Assembly (NCBI GenBank): GCA_910577515.1
Contig: CAJTLW010000004.1
Coordinates: forward strand, 62,001 to 126,000
Reading direction: 5' to 3'
Source of the DNA: an uncultured Vampirovibrio sp.
Lineage (GTDB): Bacteria > Cyanobacteriota > Vampirovibrionia > Gastranaerophilales > Gastranaerophilaceae
Length of the DNA stretch: 64,000 nucleotides
Part shown: one piece after another, positions 8,919 to 16,827 of the stretch
How positions within the stretch are numbered: the stretch's first letter is position 1
Layout of the letters: each line of letters begins with the position of its first letter
Notes under the pieces: generated by a model
The model's database searches: none
What the model was told of the DNA's origin: nothing
What the model saw: the letters and a program-made list of their open reading frames with translations, nothing else
Position numbers and translations under genes: made by a program

Positions 8919-9026
8919 AAAATATTATATAAAAAAGGACACGGGGGTTCTTCATTTAATTATATAAAACATTTATCATTAAATTAGGGGGCGAACTTTT
9001 AACGGTCCTTTTTATATAATATTTTT
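8919..9026. repeat. 108-bp inverted-repeat element
   Basis: The arms AATATTATATAAAAAAGGAC (within 8919-8940) and GTCCTTTTTATATAATATT (9005-9026) are inverted copies of about 22 bp that differ by one base in the A/T run. The middle (about 64 bp) holds a shorter GTTC/GAAC pairing. It has the look of a miniature inverted-repeat element or a long hairpin, with no coding region inside. Confidence 0.55.
8989..9012. repeat. 24-bp dispersed repeat, copy 1
   Basis: GGGCGAACTTTTAACGGTCC followed by TTTT is identical at 21317-21340, and similarity continues for roughly 25 bases on the right (TTATxxAATA, TTTTCT, CAAGAAAAT). It forms part of the right arm of the inverted-repeat element at 8919-9026. Confidence 0.6.
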
Positions 9027-9059
9027 CTTCAAGAAAATATATACTTTTTAATTTAACAA

Positions 9060-9353
9060 TCAGATTAAAACTGCCAATAAATTTGAATATTCAAACTTCC
9101 AAAAGGTAATATAAACACAAAAAGGTGTATTGAATTGCGCCCTACCCTTTTTTAGGATTAATTTAATACCTAAATATTTTGAAAGTCTGTTAAATTCTTT
9201 TAATTGAAAATCGTAATTACCTGTTTCTATTTTTTTAATTTTATATACATAAACCTTTGAAAGTTTTGAAAGCTCTTCTATTGATAGATTTTGACTAAGC
9301 CGTTCTTGTTTAATCATATCAGCGGTTAATTTTTGTAATTTATTTATATTCAT
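9060..9353 (-). CDS. XRE-family HTH regulator
   Basis: A 97-aa protein whose residues about 12-65 form a Cro/C1-type helix-turn-helix: LSQNLSIEELSKLSKVYVYKI then IETGNYDFQLKEFNRLSKYL. It is a probable DNA-binding regulator of the kind found in mobile elements and toxin-antitoxin loci. The C-terminal 25 residues (FCVYITFWKFEYSNLLAVLI) are hydrophobic and atypical, possibly read-through into former noncoding DNA after truncation. Neighbours are repeats and relic genes. Confidence 0.6.
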   Translation of the reverse strand: MNINKLQKLTADMIKQERLSQNLSIEELSKLSKVYVYKIKKIETGNYDFQLKEFNRLSKYLGIKLILKKGRAQFNTPFCVYITFWKFEYSNLLAVLI

Positions 9354-9430
9354 ACATACCTTTGTAGATTATTGATATTTTATTTTCGCATCCTTTTGTT
9401 TAAATGTATGTAAGCAAAAAAATTACAACC

Positions 9431-9499
9431 ATGGTTCTATTTGTGAAAATTGCCGAAACCCTTGGTGTAAAAGAAAAAGACTTATTTGATTTTGAGTAG
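9431..9499 (+). pseudogene. Relic of an XRE-family regulator C-terminus
   Basis: A 22-codon frame ending VKIAETLGVKEKDLFDFE is the typical C-terminal end of a Cro/C1 helix-turn-helix protein; the preceding DNA-binding helices are absent. A hairpin follows directly. Probably the remaining tail of a deleted regulator gene. Confidence 0.45.
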
Positions 9500-9530
9500 G
9501 GTACATTTGAAGTGTACCCCGTTGTTTTTA
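9499..9530 (+). terminator. Hairpin terminator after HTH relic
   Basis: GGGTACA-TTTGAAG-TGTACCC stem of 7 bp followed by CGTTGTTTTT. Confidence 0.55.
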
Positions 9531-9543
9531 GATAGTTGTTTTG

Positions 9544-10292
9544 TTACCTTGCCCTATAATACCCTGATACCTTTGTACCGTCACTTCTTTCATATCCATC
9601 CACCCAAATCATATCCCCGTTTTTAACCTTTGAATTAAAATAATCTTTATTCTGCATAGTTCCGTCTTTTAATTGTCTGTTTATTATATCTTCCATTTCA
9701 GAAAACTCTTTTGTTGTCATCTTCCCTACATCTTCCCTTGAAAAATACATCTTGTTTCTAAAATCTTCATTGTTTATATCTGTGTTTATATCTAAATCTC
9801 TATCCGCATTTGAAATATTTATGGCAAAACCTGTTGGTTTATTTTGTTTTGTATAATTATGTTTATTAAGTGCTTCTTGATTTTTTTGCATATAATAATG
9901 AATTTTATTATTGAGTTTATCATTATCATCAATTTTATTAAAATCTGTATATTCTTTTATGGCATTATCCATATTGGAATTCACATTTTCACTGTATAAA
10001 GAACCAAGTCTTTCTTTTTTTGCAAGATACTCACCCCTTATGCCTATTCTGTCAACCCTATCAAGCCATCCTTTTAAATATTTTTTGCTTCGGTTTTGGT
10101 TATATTCCTAACATCATCTCTTGGTATCCCTCTTCTATCTCTATAAAAATTATAACTATCTTGGGTTATGCCAAAATTTGTTCGCCCGCCCCTATCAACC
10201 GGGTCGTCATTAAAACCGCCTTCATCTTCAAAAACATAATTTAATAATGTTTCAAATCTTTTATCGTACTTTTTCATCTTAATTTTCCTCAT
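9544..10292 (-). pseudogene. Broken phage-type GH108 lysozyme (muramidase) gene
   Basis: The 5' part (10074-10292) encodes 72 aa with the GH108 N-terminus: FEDEGGFNDDPVDRGGRTNFGIT, where the Glu of EGG is the catalytic residue, followed by DVRNITKTEAKNI and a stop. In the next frame, without a stop, sequence continues as KYLKGWLDRVDRIGIRG, which is the usual C-terminal end of the same domain, then runs into a 146-aa frame (9544-9984) that ends in GYERSDGTKVSGYYRAR, a tail often seen on phage structural or lysis proteins. About 90 residues of the middle of the domain are missing and the frames join at a GCAAAAAATATTT tract. So the gene has an internal deletion plus a frameshift. The 146-aa part may still be expressed. 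Confidence 0.7.
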
Positions 10293-10354
10293 ACTTAATA
10301 ATCAACAATATATTTTAAAACGTGAGTATAAGGTAAAATAAATTTATAAAGATT

Positions 10355-10780
10355 TTATTGTCTTGTTATTATGTCGTAATAATATTTCAAATTATCTGCA
10401 CGCTTTTTTACCAGTGCATATTTATCACCAACAGCCATAACCGTATATATGGTACCGCCTTTATTGTGAATTAAAGCATTAATTACTTCAAATTCCGCTT
10501 TTTGATATTCACCCCATTTGCTTTGTGATATTTCAAACGTTTTTAGTTTTTCAGCATTACCTGCAAGGACTTTTCTTATAAGGCCCAAGTACTTATCAAT
10601 CTCATTAAACCTTGAATTCATTGCATTATATGTACAGGTTCGCATATCGGCGTTTGAAATTGCTTTTGATAAACATTTTTCAAGTTCAGTTTCAATGGAG
10701 TCTTTGGTTTCAGCAAAACAAGGAGAAAAACTCATAACTAAATATAGAAGCAATGTAAAAATAAATAAAACCTTTTTCAT
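10355..10780 (-). CDS. LprI-like (DUF1311) secreted protein, possible lysozyme inhibitor
   Basis: A 141-aa protein with a signal peptide (MKKVLFIFTLLLYLVMSFSP then CFAE cleavage region). The mature part shows the LprI N-terminal pattern: CLSKAISNADMRTCTYNAM, a pair of cysteines spaced as in the family, then an asparagine/leucine-rich helix and the WGEYQKAEFEVI block. LprI-type domains are linked to lysozyme inhibition in the periplasm or envelope. It lies next to the broken lysozyme gene on the same strand, but the function is inferred only from the family. Confidence 0.7.
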   Translation of the reverse strand: MKKVLFIFTLLLYLVMSFSPCFAETKDSIETELEKCLSKAISNADMRTCTYNAMNSRFNEIDKYLGLIRKVLAGNAEKLKTFEISQSKWGEYQKAEFEVINALIHNKGGTIYTVMAVGDKYALVKKRADNLKYYYDIITRQ

Positions 10781-10966
10781 AAATTTATCTTACCATAAAG
10801 TATTTAATCCAGCATAAACATCACCTCAACTTTAAATTTTAGTTTAATTCAACAGCATATTTTTAATATAACAGTTGTTTAGAATAGCATTTATTATTTT
10901 AACAATTTTTTAATGTTTTTAAATTTTCGGCATAAATAAACCCGCATTTTATGCTAAAATAAATAT

Positions 10967-12436
10967 ATGTTTAAAAGTACGCGTCAGGAGTTTTGCATAA
11001 AAACCTGCCCTATTGATGATATAGGGGGCTTAGAAAACACTCTTAATTCTATGTCAAAACAAGGGTGGGATTTATATTCTCTTCATGAAGGAGAAGTGAA
11101 CAATAAAGTTGTATACAATATTATCTTTATGAAAGAAGTTGAATTTTCAAAAGATGAAAGCGAATTTGAAGATATTCAAGGCTACAAAACAAAGATGGAG
11201 AGGATGCTCTATTCAAAAGAAGAGCCTTATGAATTGTGTTTAAATTTTCAAAGGAAAATAAGGGAAAAAAGGGAAAAAATAGAAGATTTAAAACATTTCT
11301 TGGAATCTGCAAAGGCAGATGAGAGAGAGGTTTTGAATGATGAAATTGCAAAAGAAGTAAATGACCTTAACAATTTGAAAAAACAATTAAAAAGCCTTTT
11401 AGCCCCTTCAAAGATGGCAAGTTCTTTAGGGGAAGAGCGGCTTTCAATACATTTATCCGAAGAAATTTATTCGTTAAATAATCCTTCTAAAAACGGAACA
11501 AATTTACTTGCAGAAACCGTAAAAGTAAGGCAGGAATTGACAAATGAAGTAGGGTATATTATCCCTAAGGTATTGTTTTTAGAAAACCCTGAATTAAATG
11601 AATATACTTTTACAATTAATATTCACTCTATTCCTATTGTGCAGACACAGGCATATCCGGGGTATACAGTGTATTTTTGTGATGAATTAAATTTGAAAAA
11701 ATACCCTAAAGATTCAATTAAGGCGGTTGATTTTATTTCAGGCAGAAAAATTGTCTGGATAAAAGACGAAGAGGCCAAAGACTTCTGGGCAAAGGGCTTG
11801 AATGCTTGTGAATATATTGCGCAATATTTAAAATATTTTGCAATAAAATGTGTAAATGAAATATTTAACTATAACGATTTGAACCGTTATATTGAAATTG
11901 TAAGCGAAAATAATGCGCTTTTAATTGATAACATTTTGGGAGATTTTATCTCGCTTTCAGAGTTAAAATATCTTTTCTGCTCTTTAATAAGAGAAAGAGT
12001 AAGTGTTAAAGATTTAATTTATATTTTTGAAAAAATTAATGATTTTGCGGATGACGCGTCTAAGGCAGATTTATTAGATAAATTGCGTGTTGCGCTCTCA
12101 AGGCAGATTTGCTGGTCTTTAAGCAATGATGATAAGGAAATTGTCGGGTATGAAGTAAATCCGAAAGTTATAAAGATGCTTGAGGTGCAGTCTGATTCTG
12201 TTGATACAGAAACCGGGGTGGTAAAAATTGACGGCGAACGATTTGAGCAATTTACAAAAACCATAGAAAAAATTTCTGCTAAAAAAGAGGGAGATAAAGA
12301 GATTGTTCTTGTTGCACCACAACATTTACGGCACATGCTTTTTGTTTTAGTATCTGAACTTTATACGGATATTCCGGTTATCTGCCTTGAAGAAATTACC
12401 CCCGAATTTGAATTGAAGATATTGGGAAGTATATAA
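10967..12436 (+). CDS. Soluble FlhA/SctV C-terminal domain protein with DUF4177-like N-terminus
   Basis: A 489-aa protein without membrane segments. Residues 1-55 (ending in MSKQGWDLYSLHEGEV and a beta strand) resemble DUF4177. Residues about 75-150 are a charged coiled coil. From about 185 to the end it follows the cytoplasmic domain of the type III export gate FlhA/SctV: VRQELTNEVGYIIPKVLFLEN, then WIKDEEAKDFWAKGL, the four-helix block SLSELKYLFCSLIRERVSVK, LRVALSRQICW, and the terminal VAPQHLRHMLFVLVSELYTD with the NEI-like LEEITPEFE. The eight-helix membrane half of FlhA is absent. No flagellar gene is nearby. It may dock export substrates or chaperones without being the gate itself. A TTTATG-spaced AT-rich region precedes the ATG. 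Confidence 0.72.
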   Translation: MFKSTRQEFCIKTCPIDDIGGLENTLNSMSKQGWDLYSLHEGEVNNKVVYNIIFMKEVEFSKDESEFEDIQGYKTKMERMLYSKEEPYELCLNFQRKIREKREKIEDLKHFLESAKADEREVLNDEIAKEVNDLNNLKKQLKSLLAPSKMASSLGEERLSIHLSEEIYSLNNPSKNGTNLLAETVKVRQELTNEVGYIIPKVLFLENPELNEYTFTINIHSIPIVQTQAYPGYTVYFCDELNLKKYPKDSIKAVDFISGRKIVWIKDEEAKDFWAKGLNACEYIAQYLKYFAIKCVNEIFNYNDLNRYIEIVSENNALLIDNILGDFISLSELKYLFCSLIRERVSVKDLIYIFEKINDFADDASKADLLDKLRVALSRQICWSLSNDDKEIVGYEVNPKVIKMLEVQSDSVDTETGVVKIDGERFEQFTKTIEKISAKKEGDKEIVLVAPQHLRHMLFVLVSELYTDIPVICLEEITPEFELKILGSI

Positions 12437-12456
12437 TCGTAATTTATGCTTTAGGC

Positions 12457-12484
12457 TTGTATTTTGCACTAAATAAGATATAAT
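12457..12484 (+). promoter_or_regulatory. Promoter opposing peptide locus 1 (candidate antitoxin RNA)
   Basis: TTGTAT, 16-bp spacer, TATAAT on the plus strand. A transcript would begin near 12491 at the foot of the hairpin and run antisense across the 24-aa peptide ORF. Confidence 0.5.
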
Positions 12485-12490
12485 TTAAAT

Positions 12491-12553
12491 ATAGGGAAAG
12501 AACCCTAAGAGCGGTTGGATTTTCTCTTAAGGTTCTTCTTAACTCCCTATATT
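12491..12553. terminator. Long hairpin at the 3' end of peptide locus 1
   Basis: ATAGGGA...TCCCTAT encloses AAGAACC(C)T(T)AAGAG...CTCTTAAGGTTCTT. Read on the minus strand it follows the peptide stop and can terminate the peptide mRNA; read on the plus strand it is the 5' end of the candidate antisense RNA. It also separates this locus from the convergent FlhA-C gene. Confidence 0.6.
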
Positions 12554-12621
12554 GCAATTATTAGCGCTATGATTATCAATAAGATAAGAAATAGCGCTTT
12601 TTCGCTTAAGCTAAATTGCAT
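12547..12621 (-). CDS. 24-aa hydrophobic peptide, candidate type I toxin (copy 1)
   Basis: The peptide MQFSLSEKALFLILLIIIAL then IIAI is one membrane helix preceded by a short polar end. An ideal Shine-Dalgarno site (GGAGGTGAT) lies 6-7 bases before the ATG. It shares the core KALxLILLII with the peptide at 16828-16905. Its mRNA leader can hide the ribosome site in a hairpin (12628-12675), and a consensus-like promoter fires against its 3' end. This is the layout of type I toxin-antitoxin loci such as txpA/ratA or bsrG/SR4, though the sequence is not one of those families as I know them. TATAAT at 12706-12711 on the minus strand could be its own -10. No gene lies downstream on its strand, so a leader-peptide role is unlikely for this copy. 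Confidence 0.6.
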   Translation of the reverse strand: MQFSLSEKALFLILLIIIALIIAI

Positions 12622-12627
12622 ATCATC

Positions 12628-12675
12628 ACCTCCTTTTCCGATATTTTCTCTTAACAAGCATGTGTCGGTGGAGGT
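12628..12675 (-). promoter_or_regulatory. 5' leader hairpin masking the ribosome site of peptide 1
   Basis: ACCTCC (minus strand, 12670-12675) pairs with the Shine-Dalgarno GGAGGT (12628-12633), and CCGA (12665-12668) pairs with TCGG (12638-12641). This 10-bp hairpin would keep translation off until the leader is processed or refolds. Confidence 0.55.
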
Positions 12676-12800
12676 AAACCGGGAGCTTATCCGTTGATGA
12701 AATTGATTATATCATATTTTCCCATCCTTTGTATTTTGGTTGTGTTTATTGTAGAATGATTAAAAAATCCGATTGGAATTAATTAAAAGGAGCAAAATTT

Positions 12801-13604
12801 ATGGGTATTATGGAAGGTAAAAAAGGCATTATATTCGGTGTTTCAAACAAGTTTGGAATCGCAAATGCTATTGCTGAACAAATTTATAAAGAAGGCGGCG
12901 AAATTGCTTTTACTTATGCAAATGAAGCAATGGAAAAAAGGGTAAAACCTATCGCAGATGAAATGAACTCTAAAATGTGTGTAGAATGCGACGTTACCAA
13001 AGATGAAGATGTTAAGAAAACATTTGAAGAATACGCTAAACACTATGATAAGCTTGATTTTGTGGTGCATGCGGTTGCTTTTGCAAATAAAGATGACCTT
13101 ATGGGTGAATTTTATACAACTTCTAAAGAAGGATGGGATTTAGCAATGCATGTAAGTGCTTATTCCTTGCTTACAATTTCAAAATACGCTAAACCTCAAA
13201 TGGAAACTTCAGGCGGAGGTTCAATTTTAGCTTTAACATACCTTGGTGCAACAAAAGTGGTTGCAAACTATAACATTATGGGTGTTGCAAAAGCTGCACT
13301 TGAATCATCAATGAGATTTATTTCTTATGACCTTGGAAAATATAATATCAGATGCAACTGTTTATCAGCAGGGCCTGTTAAAACTCTTGCTGCTAAAGGC
13401 ATTTCAGGGTTTGACAGAATGCTTAAAGCAAATATTTTAAAAGCACCTTTAAAAAGAACACCGTCTTTAGAGGATGTAGGTAAAGCAGGGCTTTATTTAG
13501 CATCTGATTTATCTTCAGGTGTTACAGGTCAGGTTCAATTTGTAGATTGCGGCGCAAGCAGCGTGTTTGCATCTGTTGAAGAAATGGCGCAAATTCAATT
13601 TTAA
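12801..13604 (+). CDS. fabI: Enoyl-[acyl-carrier-protein] reductase (NADH)
   Basis: FabI catalyses the last reduction of each fatty-acid elongation cycle. The 267-aa short-chain dehydrogenase has the nucleotide-binding start KKGIIFGVSNKFGIANAIAE, DVTKDED, and the catalytic Tyr and Lys in YNIMGVAKAALE (Y-x6-K, the FabI spacing). CNCLSAGPVKTLAAKGISGF is the FabI substrate loop. AAAGGAG lies 9 bases before the ATG. The last codons (MAQIQF) belong to a 30-bp unit that is repeated twice more behind the stop. A strong terminator follows at 13686. Confidence 0.95.
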   Translation: MGIMEGKKGIIFGVSNKFGIANAIAEQIYKEGGEIAFTYANEAMEKRVKPIADEMNSKMCVECDVTKDEDVKKTFEEYAKHYDKLDFVVHAVAFANKDDLMGEFYTTSKEGWDLAMHVSAYSLLTISKYAKPQMETSGGGSILALTYLGATKVVANYNIMGVAKAALESSMRFISYDLGKYNIRCNCLSAGPVKTLAAKGISGFDRMLKANILKAPLKRTPSLEDVGKAGLYLASDLSSGVTGQVQFVDCGASSVFASVEEMAQIQF

Positions 13605-13671
13605 AAATTGAAAATGGCGCAAATTCAATTTTTAAAATTGAAAATGGCGCAAATTCAATTTTTAAAATTGA
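13582..13671. repeat. Three tandem 30-bp repeats spanning the fabI stop codon
   Basis: Units beginning AAATGGCGCAAATTCAATTT start at 13582, 13612 and 13642. The first contains the last codons and stop of fabI. Each unit holds a small inverted repeat (CAATTTT-AAAATTG). Confidence 0.85.
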
Positions 13672-13685
13672 AAAATAAATATTTA

Positions 13686-13722
13686 AAAACCCCGAAGGCT
13701 ATATGCTTTTTCGGGGTTTTTT
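13686..13722 (+). terminator. Intrinsic terminator of fabI
   Basis: AAAACCCCGAA...TTCGGGGTTTT stem with an 11-16 base loop, followed by TTCTCTC; it works on both strands and also ends the convergent 385-aa gene. Confidence 0.85.
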
Positions 13723-13733
13723 CTCTCTTCTCT

Positions 13734-14891
13734 CTATCTTTTATCTTTGAGTTGTTGTTCAATCATTTCTTTAATATCAGCGTCTAAAAGACTTGACTGT
13801 ACCTGATATAAAATTTCCAATCTTTCTTTTTCTCTTTCATTGTTGCCTTTTGGGGTGTAGAAATCCATAAATTTTTTGGAGGCAATTAAACTGCCAAGTT
13901 CCAGAGGGCTTTTCGGGTGGTCTAAAAGATTGTCAGTGTTAATAAAATCATTATATAAAGCTCTTAGTGTAATGTCGGGGATTCTTCCATAGCTCCCATC
14001 TTGCGCTATTTTCCACTTATCAGAATCCAACCTGTATACAGGATATGCAGCTTTTACTTCATCATATTCTTTGTATTCGCCCGGATATGTATCAATCCAA
14101 AAGCCCGTTGTACCTGGTTGAAGCTTATGATTGTTTTTTAAATTAAAATAATATTTATTGATGAGTTCATTCTCAGCGCCTATGCTTTCAGTATTTAAAA
14201 GGATGTGGAAAGCCATTGCGCGGTCTGTTTCCTGTGCAAGATACTGGGTTGCAAGTTCTGATATTTCTTCTGTAGAAAGTCTGTAAAAATAGCTTTTGCC
14301 TGTTTCTTCGCTGCTTTGAAGAGCAAAACCTATGCTTCTATCGCCAAGGTCTTCAAAACCATCTTCATAAGGCACATCTCCGGGTGTATGTCTAATGAAG
14401 CCTGTAGCTAAATCTCTTGATACAAGTGCGATATTACCTTTACTGATAAGTGCCATATTCGGTAAAAAGCTTATATTTAAAGTAATAGTGTTTTCTGCCC
14501 AGTTATACCTGGAGATATTACCTTCTTCATATTTTGTCGGGTCTTCAACCTGTTTAATTAACTTAATTTTTGGCTTTTCAACCACTATTTTTCTAAAATA
14601 ATCAGAATATTTTGGTTGACGTGCAAGCCACTTAAATACAACGTCTTCTTTTTGTTCAAGAGTGTCATGTAAAAGCGATATTTCTTCAGGCGTCATATCA
14701 TTGCCAAGCTTTGGTAAGGGTTTTTTTGTGAAAAGACCTGTAAAATTTATATTGTTGTTTGTTTTTGTAAATGTATCAAAAGCGGAATTAGCCAAAAGAG
14801 CATTATTAAGGCTTAAATTTTGATTTATTTGATTTTGGGGTTTAAATTTTGTGCCTGAATAAGGCATTAAATTAGGGCTTATGATAAGCAA
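13734..14891 (-). CDS. Hypothetical 385-aa protein with N-terminal INFTG motif
   Basis: I recognise no enzymatic domain. The first ~50 residues are low-complexity, Asn/Leu-rich and end in NNINFTGLF; a similar short aromatic-Gly motif ends the N-terminus of the GH13 enzyme at 54965-57346. The rest is a soluble, mixed alpha/beta protein with many Tyr and acidic residues and no membrane segment. It has no partner on its strand. Shared terminator with fabI at its 3' end. Confidence 0.6.
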   Translation of the reverse strand: MLIISPNLMPYSGTKFKPQNQINQNLSLNNALLANSAFDTFTKTNNNINFTGLFTKKPLPKLGNDMTPEEISLLHDTLEQKEDVVFKWLARQPKYSDYFRKIVVEKPKIKLIKQVEDPTKYEEGNISRYNWAENTITLNISFLPNMALISKGNIALVSRDLATGFIRHTPGDVPYEDGFEDLGDRSIGFALQSSEETGKSYFYRLSTEEISELATQYLAQETDRAMAFHILLNTESIGAENELINKYYFNLKNNHKLQPGTTGFWIDTYPGEYKEYDEVKAAYPVYRLDSDKWKIAQDGSYGRIPDITLRALYNDFINTDNLLDHPKSPLELGSLIASKKFMDFYTPKGNNEREKERLEILYQVQSSLLDADIKEMIEQQLKDKR

Positions 14892-15041
14892 AATCTATAT
14901 CCTTTCAAAATATCCTTTTGGTTTTTATTTGGGTGTTCCTATAAAACATGTAAATAAAAAATTTTTGCTTTTATTTTAAAATAATGTTAAGAAAAATTAC
15001 TTTAAAAGGATATTATCCTAAAGAGTGATTTTTAAAACACA

Positions 15042-15078
15042 AAAAGCCGGATAAAAATAAATTTATCCGGCTTAAAAT
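15042..15078. terminator. Bidirectional terminator after ilvD
   Basis: AAGCCGGATAAA-AATAAA-TTTATCCGGCTT perfect 12-bp stem with flanking A and T runs. Confidence 0.8.
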
Positions 15079-15084
15079 ATCTGA

Positions 15085-16743
15085 TTATTCGCAAATTGCT
15101 CCAAGATTTGCTCCTGAAACGGTTTTTGCATATTTTGAAAGAAAACCTTTTGCAATTTTCTTTTGTTTTGGCGTGAAATTTTTTCTTCTTTCTTCAAGCT
15201 CTTTTTCATCCACAAGAAGGTCGATTGTTCTTTTGTTTATATCGATTTTAATTTTATCACCGTCTTTTATAAGTCCTATAATACCGCCTTCCGTAGCCTC
15301 AGGGCAAATGTGGCCTATGCAAAGCCCCCTTGTTCCGCCTGAAAATCTGCCATCTGTGATAAGTGCGCATTTTTTTCCTAAACCTTTACCTACAAGAAGC
15401 GATGTCGGGGCAAGCATTTCACGCATACCCGGGCCGCCTTTGGGGCCTTCATACCTTATTACAACAACATCTCCGGCTTTAACGATATCATCCTCAATGC
15501 CTTTCATTGCATCTTCTTCTCTGTCATAACATCTTGCAGTACCTTCAAATTCAAAACATTCTTGAGCCACGCCTGAAATTTTTACCACAGCACCTTGTTC
15601 TGCAAGGTTTCCATGTAAAATTGCAAGGCCAGGGTTGCTTGTAATGGGGTTATCAAAGGGTTTTATAACATTATTATCAACCCATGCTTCATTTGCCCTT
15701 TGTTCTATGGTTTTGCCTTCAACGTTTATTGTATTTTTAAGTTCATCTGTTTTGCCCCATAGAGTTTTAATGGTACCGGGGATACCGCCAGCGTTGTCAA
15801 AATCAGTCATAGTAGGAAGGGCAGACGGGTCAAGCTTTATAATTTGAGGGATTTTAAAGCTTAATTCTTCAAAATCATCAAGTGTTAAATCAATTTCAGC
15901 TGCATTTGCTATAGCAAGCAGGTGAAGAATTGAATTTGTGCTTCCACCAAGTGCAAGGTCTGCAACTATTGCATTTCTCATAGAGTCTTTTGTTATGATA
16001 TCCCTTGGTTTTATATTGTTTCTAACCAAATCTACGGCTAAAAATCCTGAATCAAAGGCTATTCTTCTTTTTTTAGATGATACAGCAGCAGCTGAAGCAC
16101 AGCCTGTAATACTCATGCCCATAACTTCAGTAAGGCAGGCAAGGGTGTTTGCAGTGTACAGCCCTTGGCATGCACCTGCTGTAGGACAAGCGTAATGTTC
16201 CATTTCATGGAGTTTTTCTTCCGTAATTTCTCCTGCCCTATATCTTCCTACAGCCTCCGATGAGCCTCTTATAAAGGTTAGAGTTTCGCCTTTGCAATGC
16301 CCTTCTAAAGACGGCCCTGCTGTTACAACAACTGTTGGGATGTTTAACCTTAATGCTGCAATAAGCATACCCGGTGTGATTTTATCGCAATTTGTAAGCA
16401 ATACAAGACCATCTAATTGGTGTGCGCCTGCAACAGTTTCAACACAATCTGCTATTAAATCACGGGAAGGAAGCGAATAACTCATCCCCGAATGCCCCAT
16501 TGCTATACCGTCGCACACGGCAGGCGTTCCAAAAATAAAGGCTTGGCCACCGTTTGAATGGATACCTTTTTCAATTTGTCTTTCTAAATCTCTCATACCA
16601 ATATGTCCGGGGACTAAATCGGAAAAAGAGCTTGCAATCCCTATAAATGGGCGTTTAATATTTTTATCAGATAAACCCCCTGCGTATAAAAGCGCTCTAT
16701 GGGGTGCATGGGCTATTCCTTCTTTAATTGCATCACTTTTCAT
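15085..16743 (-). CDS. ilvD: Dihydroxy-acid dehydratase
   Basis: IlvD converts 2,3-dihydroxy-isovalerate or -methylvalerate to the 2-oxo acid in valine/isoleucine synthesis. The 552-aa length is normal. Iron-sulfur cluster ligands are visible in LTNCDKITPGM (about residue 118) and CPTAGACQGLYTANT (about residue 186). GHICPEA and GRFSGGTRG near the C-terminus are family signatures. A GGAG site lies 7-8 bases before the ATG. Upstream on the same strand is the BCAA-rich 25-aa peptide at 16828-16905, so read-through or attenuation control is possible. Confidence 0.96.
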   Translation of the reverse strand: MKSDAIKEGIAHAPHRALLYAGGLSDKNIKRPFIGIASSFSDLVPGHIGMRDLERQIEKGIHSNGGQAFIFGTPAVCDGIAMGHSGMSYSLPSRDLIADCVETVAGAHQLDGLVLLTNCDKITPGMLIAALRLNIPTVVVTAGPSLEGHCKGETLTFIRGSSEAVGRYRAGEITEEKLHEMEHYACPTAGACQGLYTANTLACLTEVMGMSITGCASAAAVSSKKRRIAFDSGFLAVDLVRNNIKPRDIITKDSMRNAIVADLALGGSTNSILHLLAIANAAEIDLTLDDFEELSFKIPQIIKLDPSALPTMTDFDNAGGIPGTIKTLWGKTDELKNTINVEGKTIEQRANEAWVDNNVIKPFDNPITSNPGLAILHGNLAEQGAVVKISGVAQECFEFEGTARCYDREEDAMKGIEDDIVKAGDVVVIRYEGPKGGPGMREMLAPTSLLVGKGLGKKCALITDGRFSGGTRGLCIGHICPEATEGGIIGLIKDGDKIKIDINKRTIDLLVDEKELEERRKNFTPKQKKIAKGFLSKYAKTVSGANLGAICE

Positions 16744-16754
16744 ATTTATTCTCC

Positions 16755-16782
16755 TTGAAATTATGATTATATGGTTTATAAT
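16755..16782 (+). promoter_or_regulatory. Promoter opposing peptide locus 2
   Basis: TTGAAA, 16-bp spacer, TATAAT on the plus strand, between ilvD and the 25-aa peptide. A start near 16789 would make an RNA antisense to the peptide mRNA, exactly as at locus 1. Confidence 0.55.
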
Positions 16783-16791
16783 ATAGATATC

Positions 16792-16827
16792 GGGCGTGCA
16801 GGTTGAGTCCCTGCACTTTAAAAGCCC
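16792..16827. terminator. Hairpin at the 3' end of peptide locus 2
   Basis: GGGC-G-TGCAGG-TTGAGTC-CCTGCA-CTTTAAAA-GCCC; directly follows the peptide stop on the minus strand. No T-run follows on that strand, so it may be a structural end of the antisense RNA or an attenuator stem rather than a simple terminator. Confidence 0.5.

Noticed and set aside
13582..13671. CRISPR-like array
   Set aside because: Repeats are direct tandem copies with no spacers and extend from the fabI coding end.
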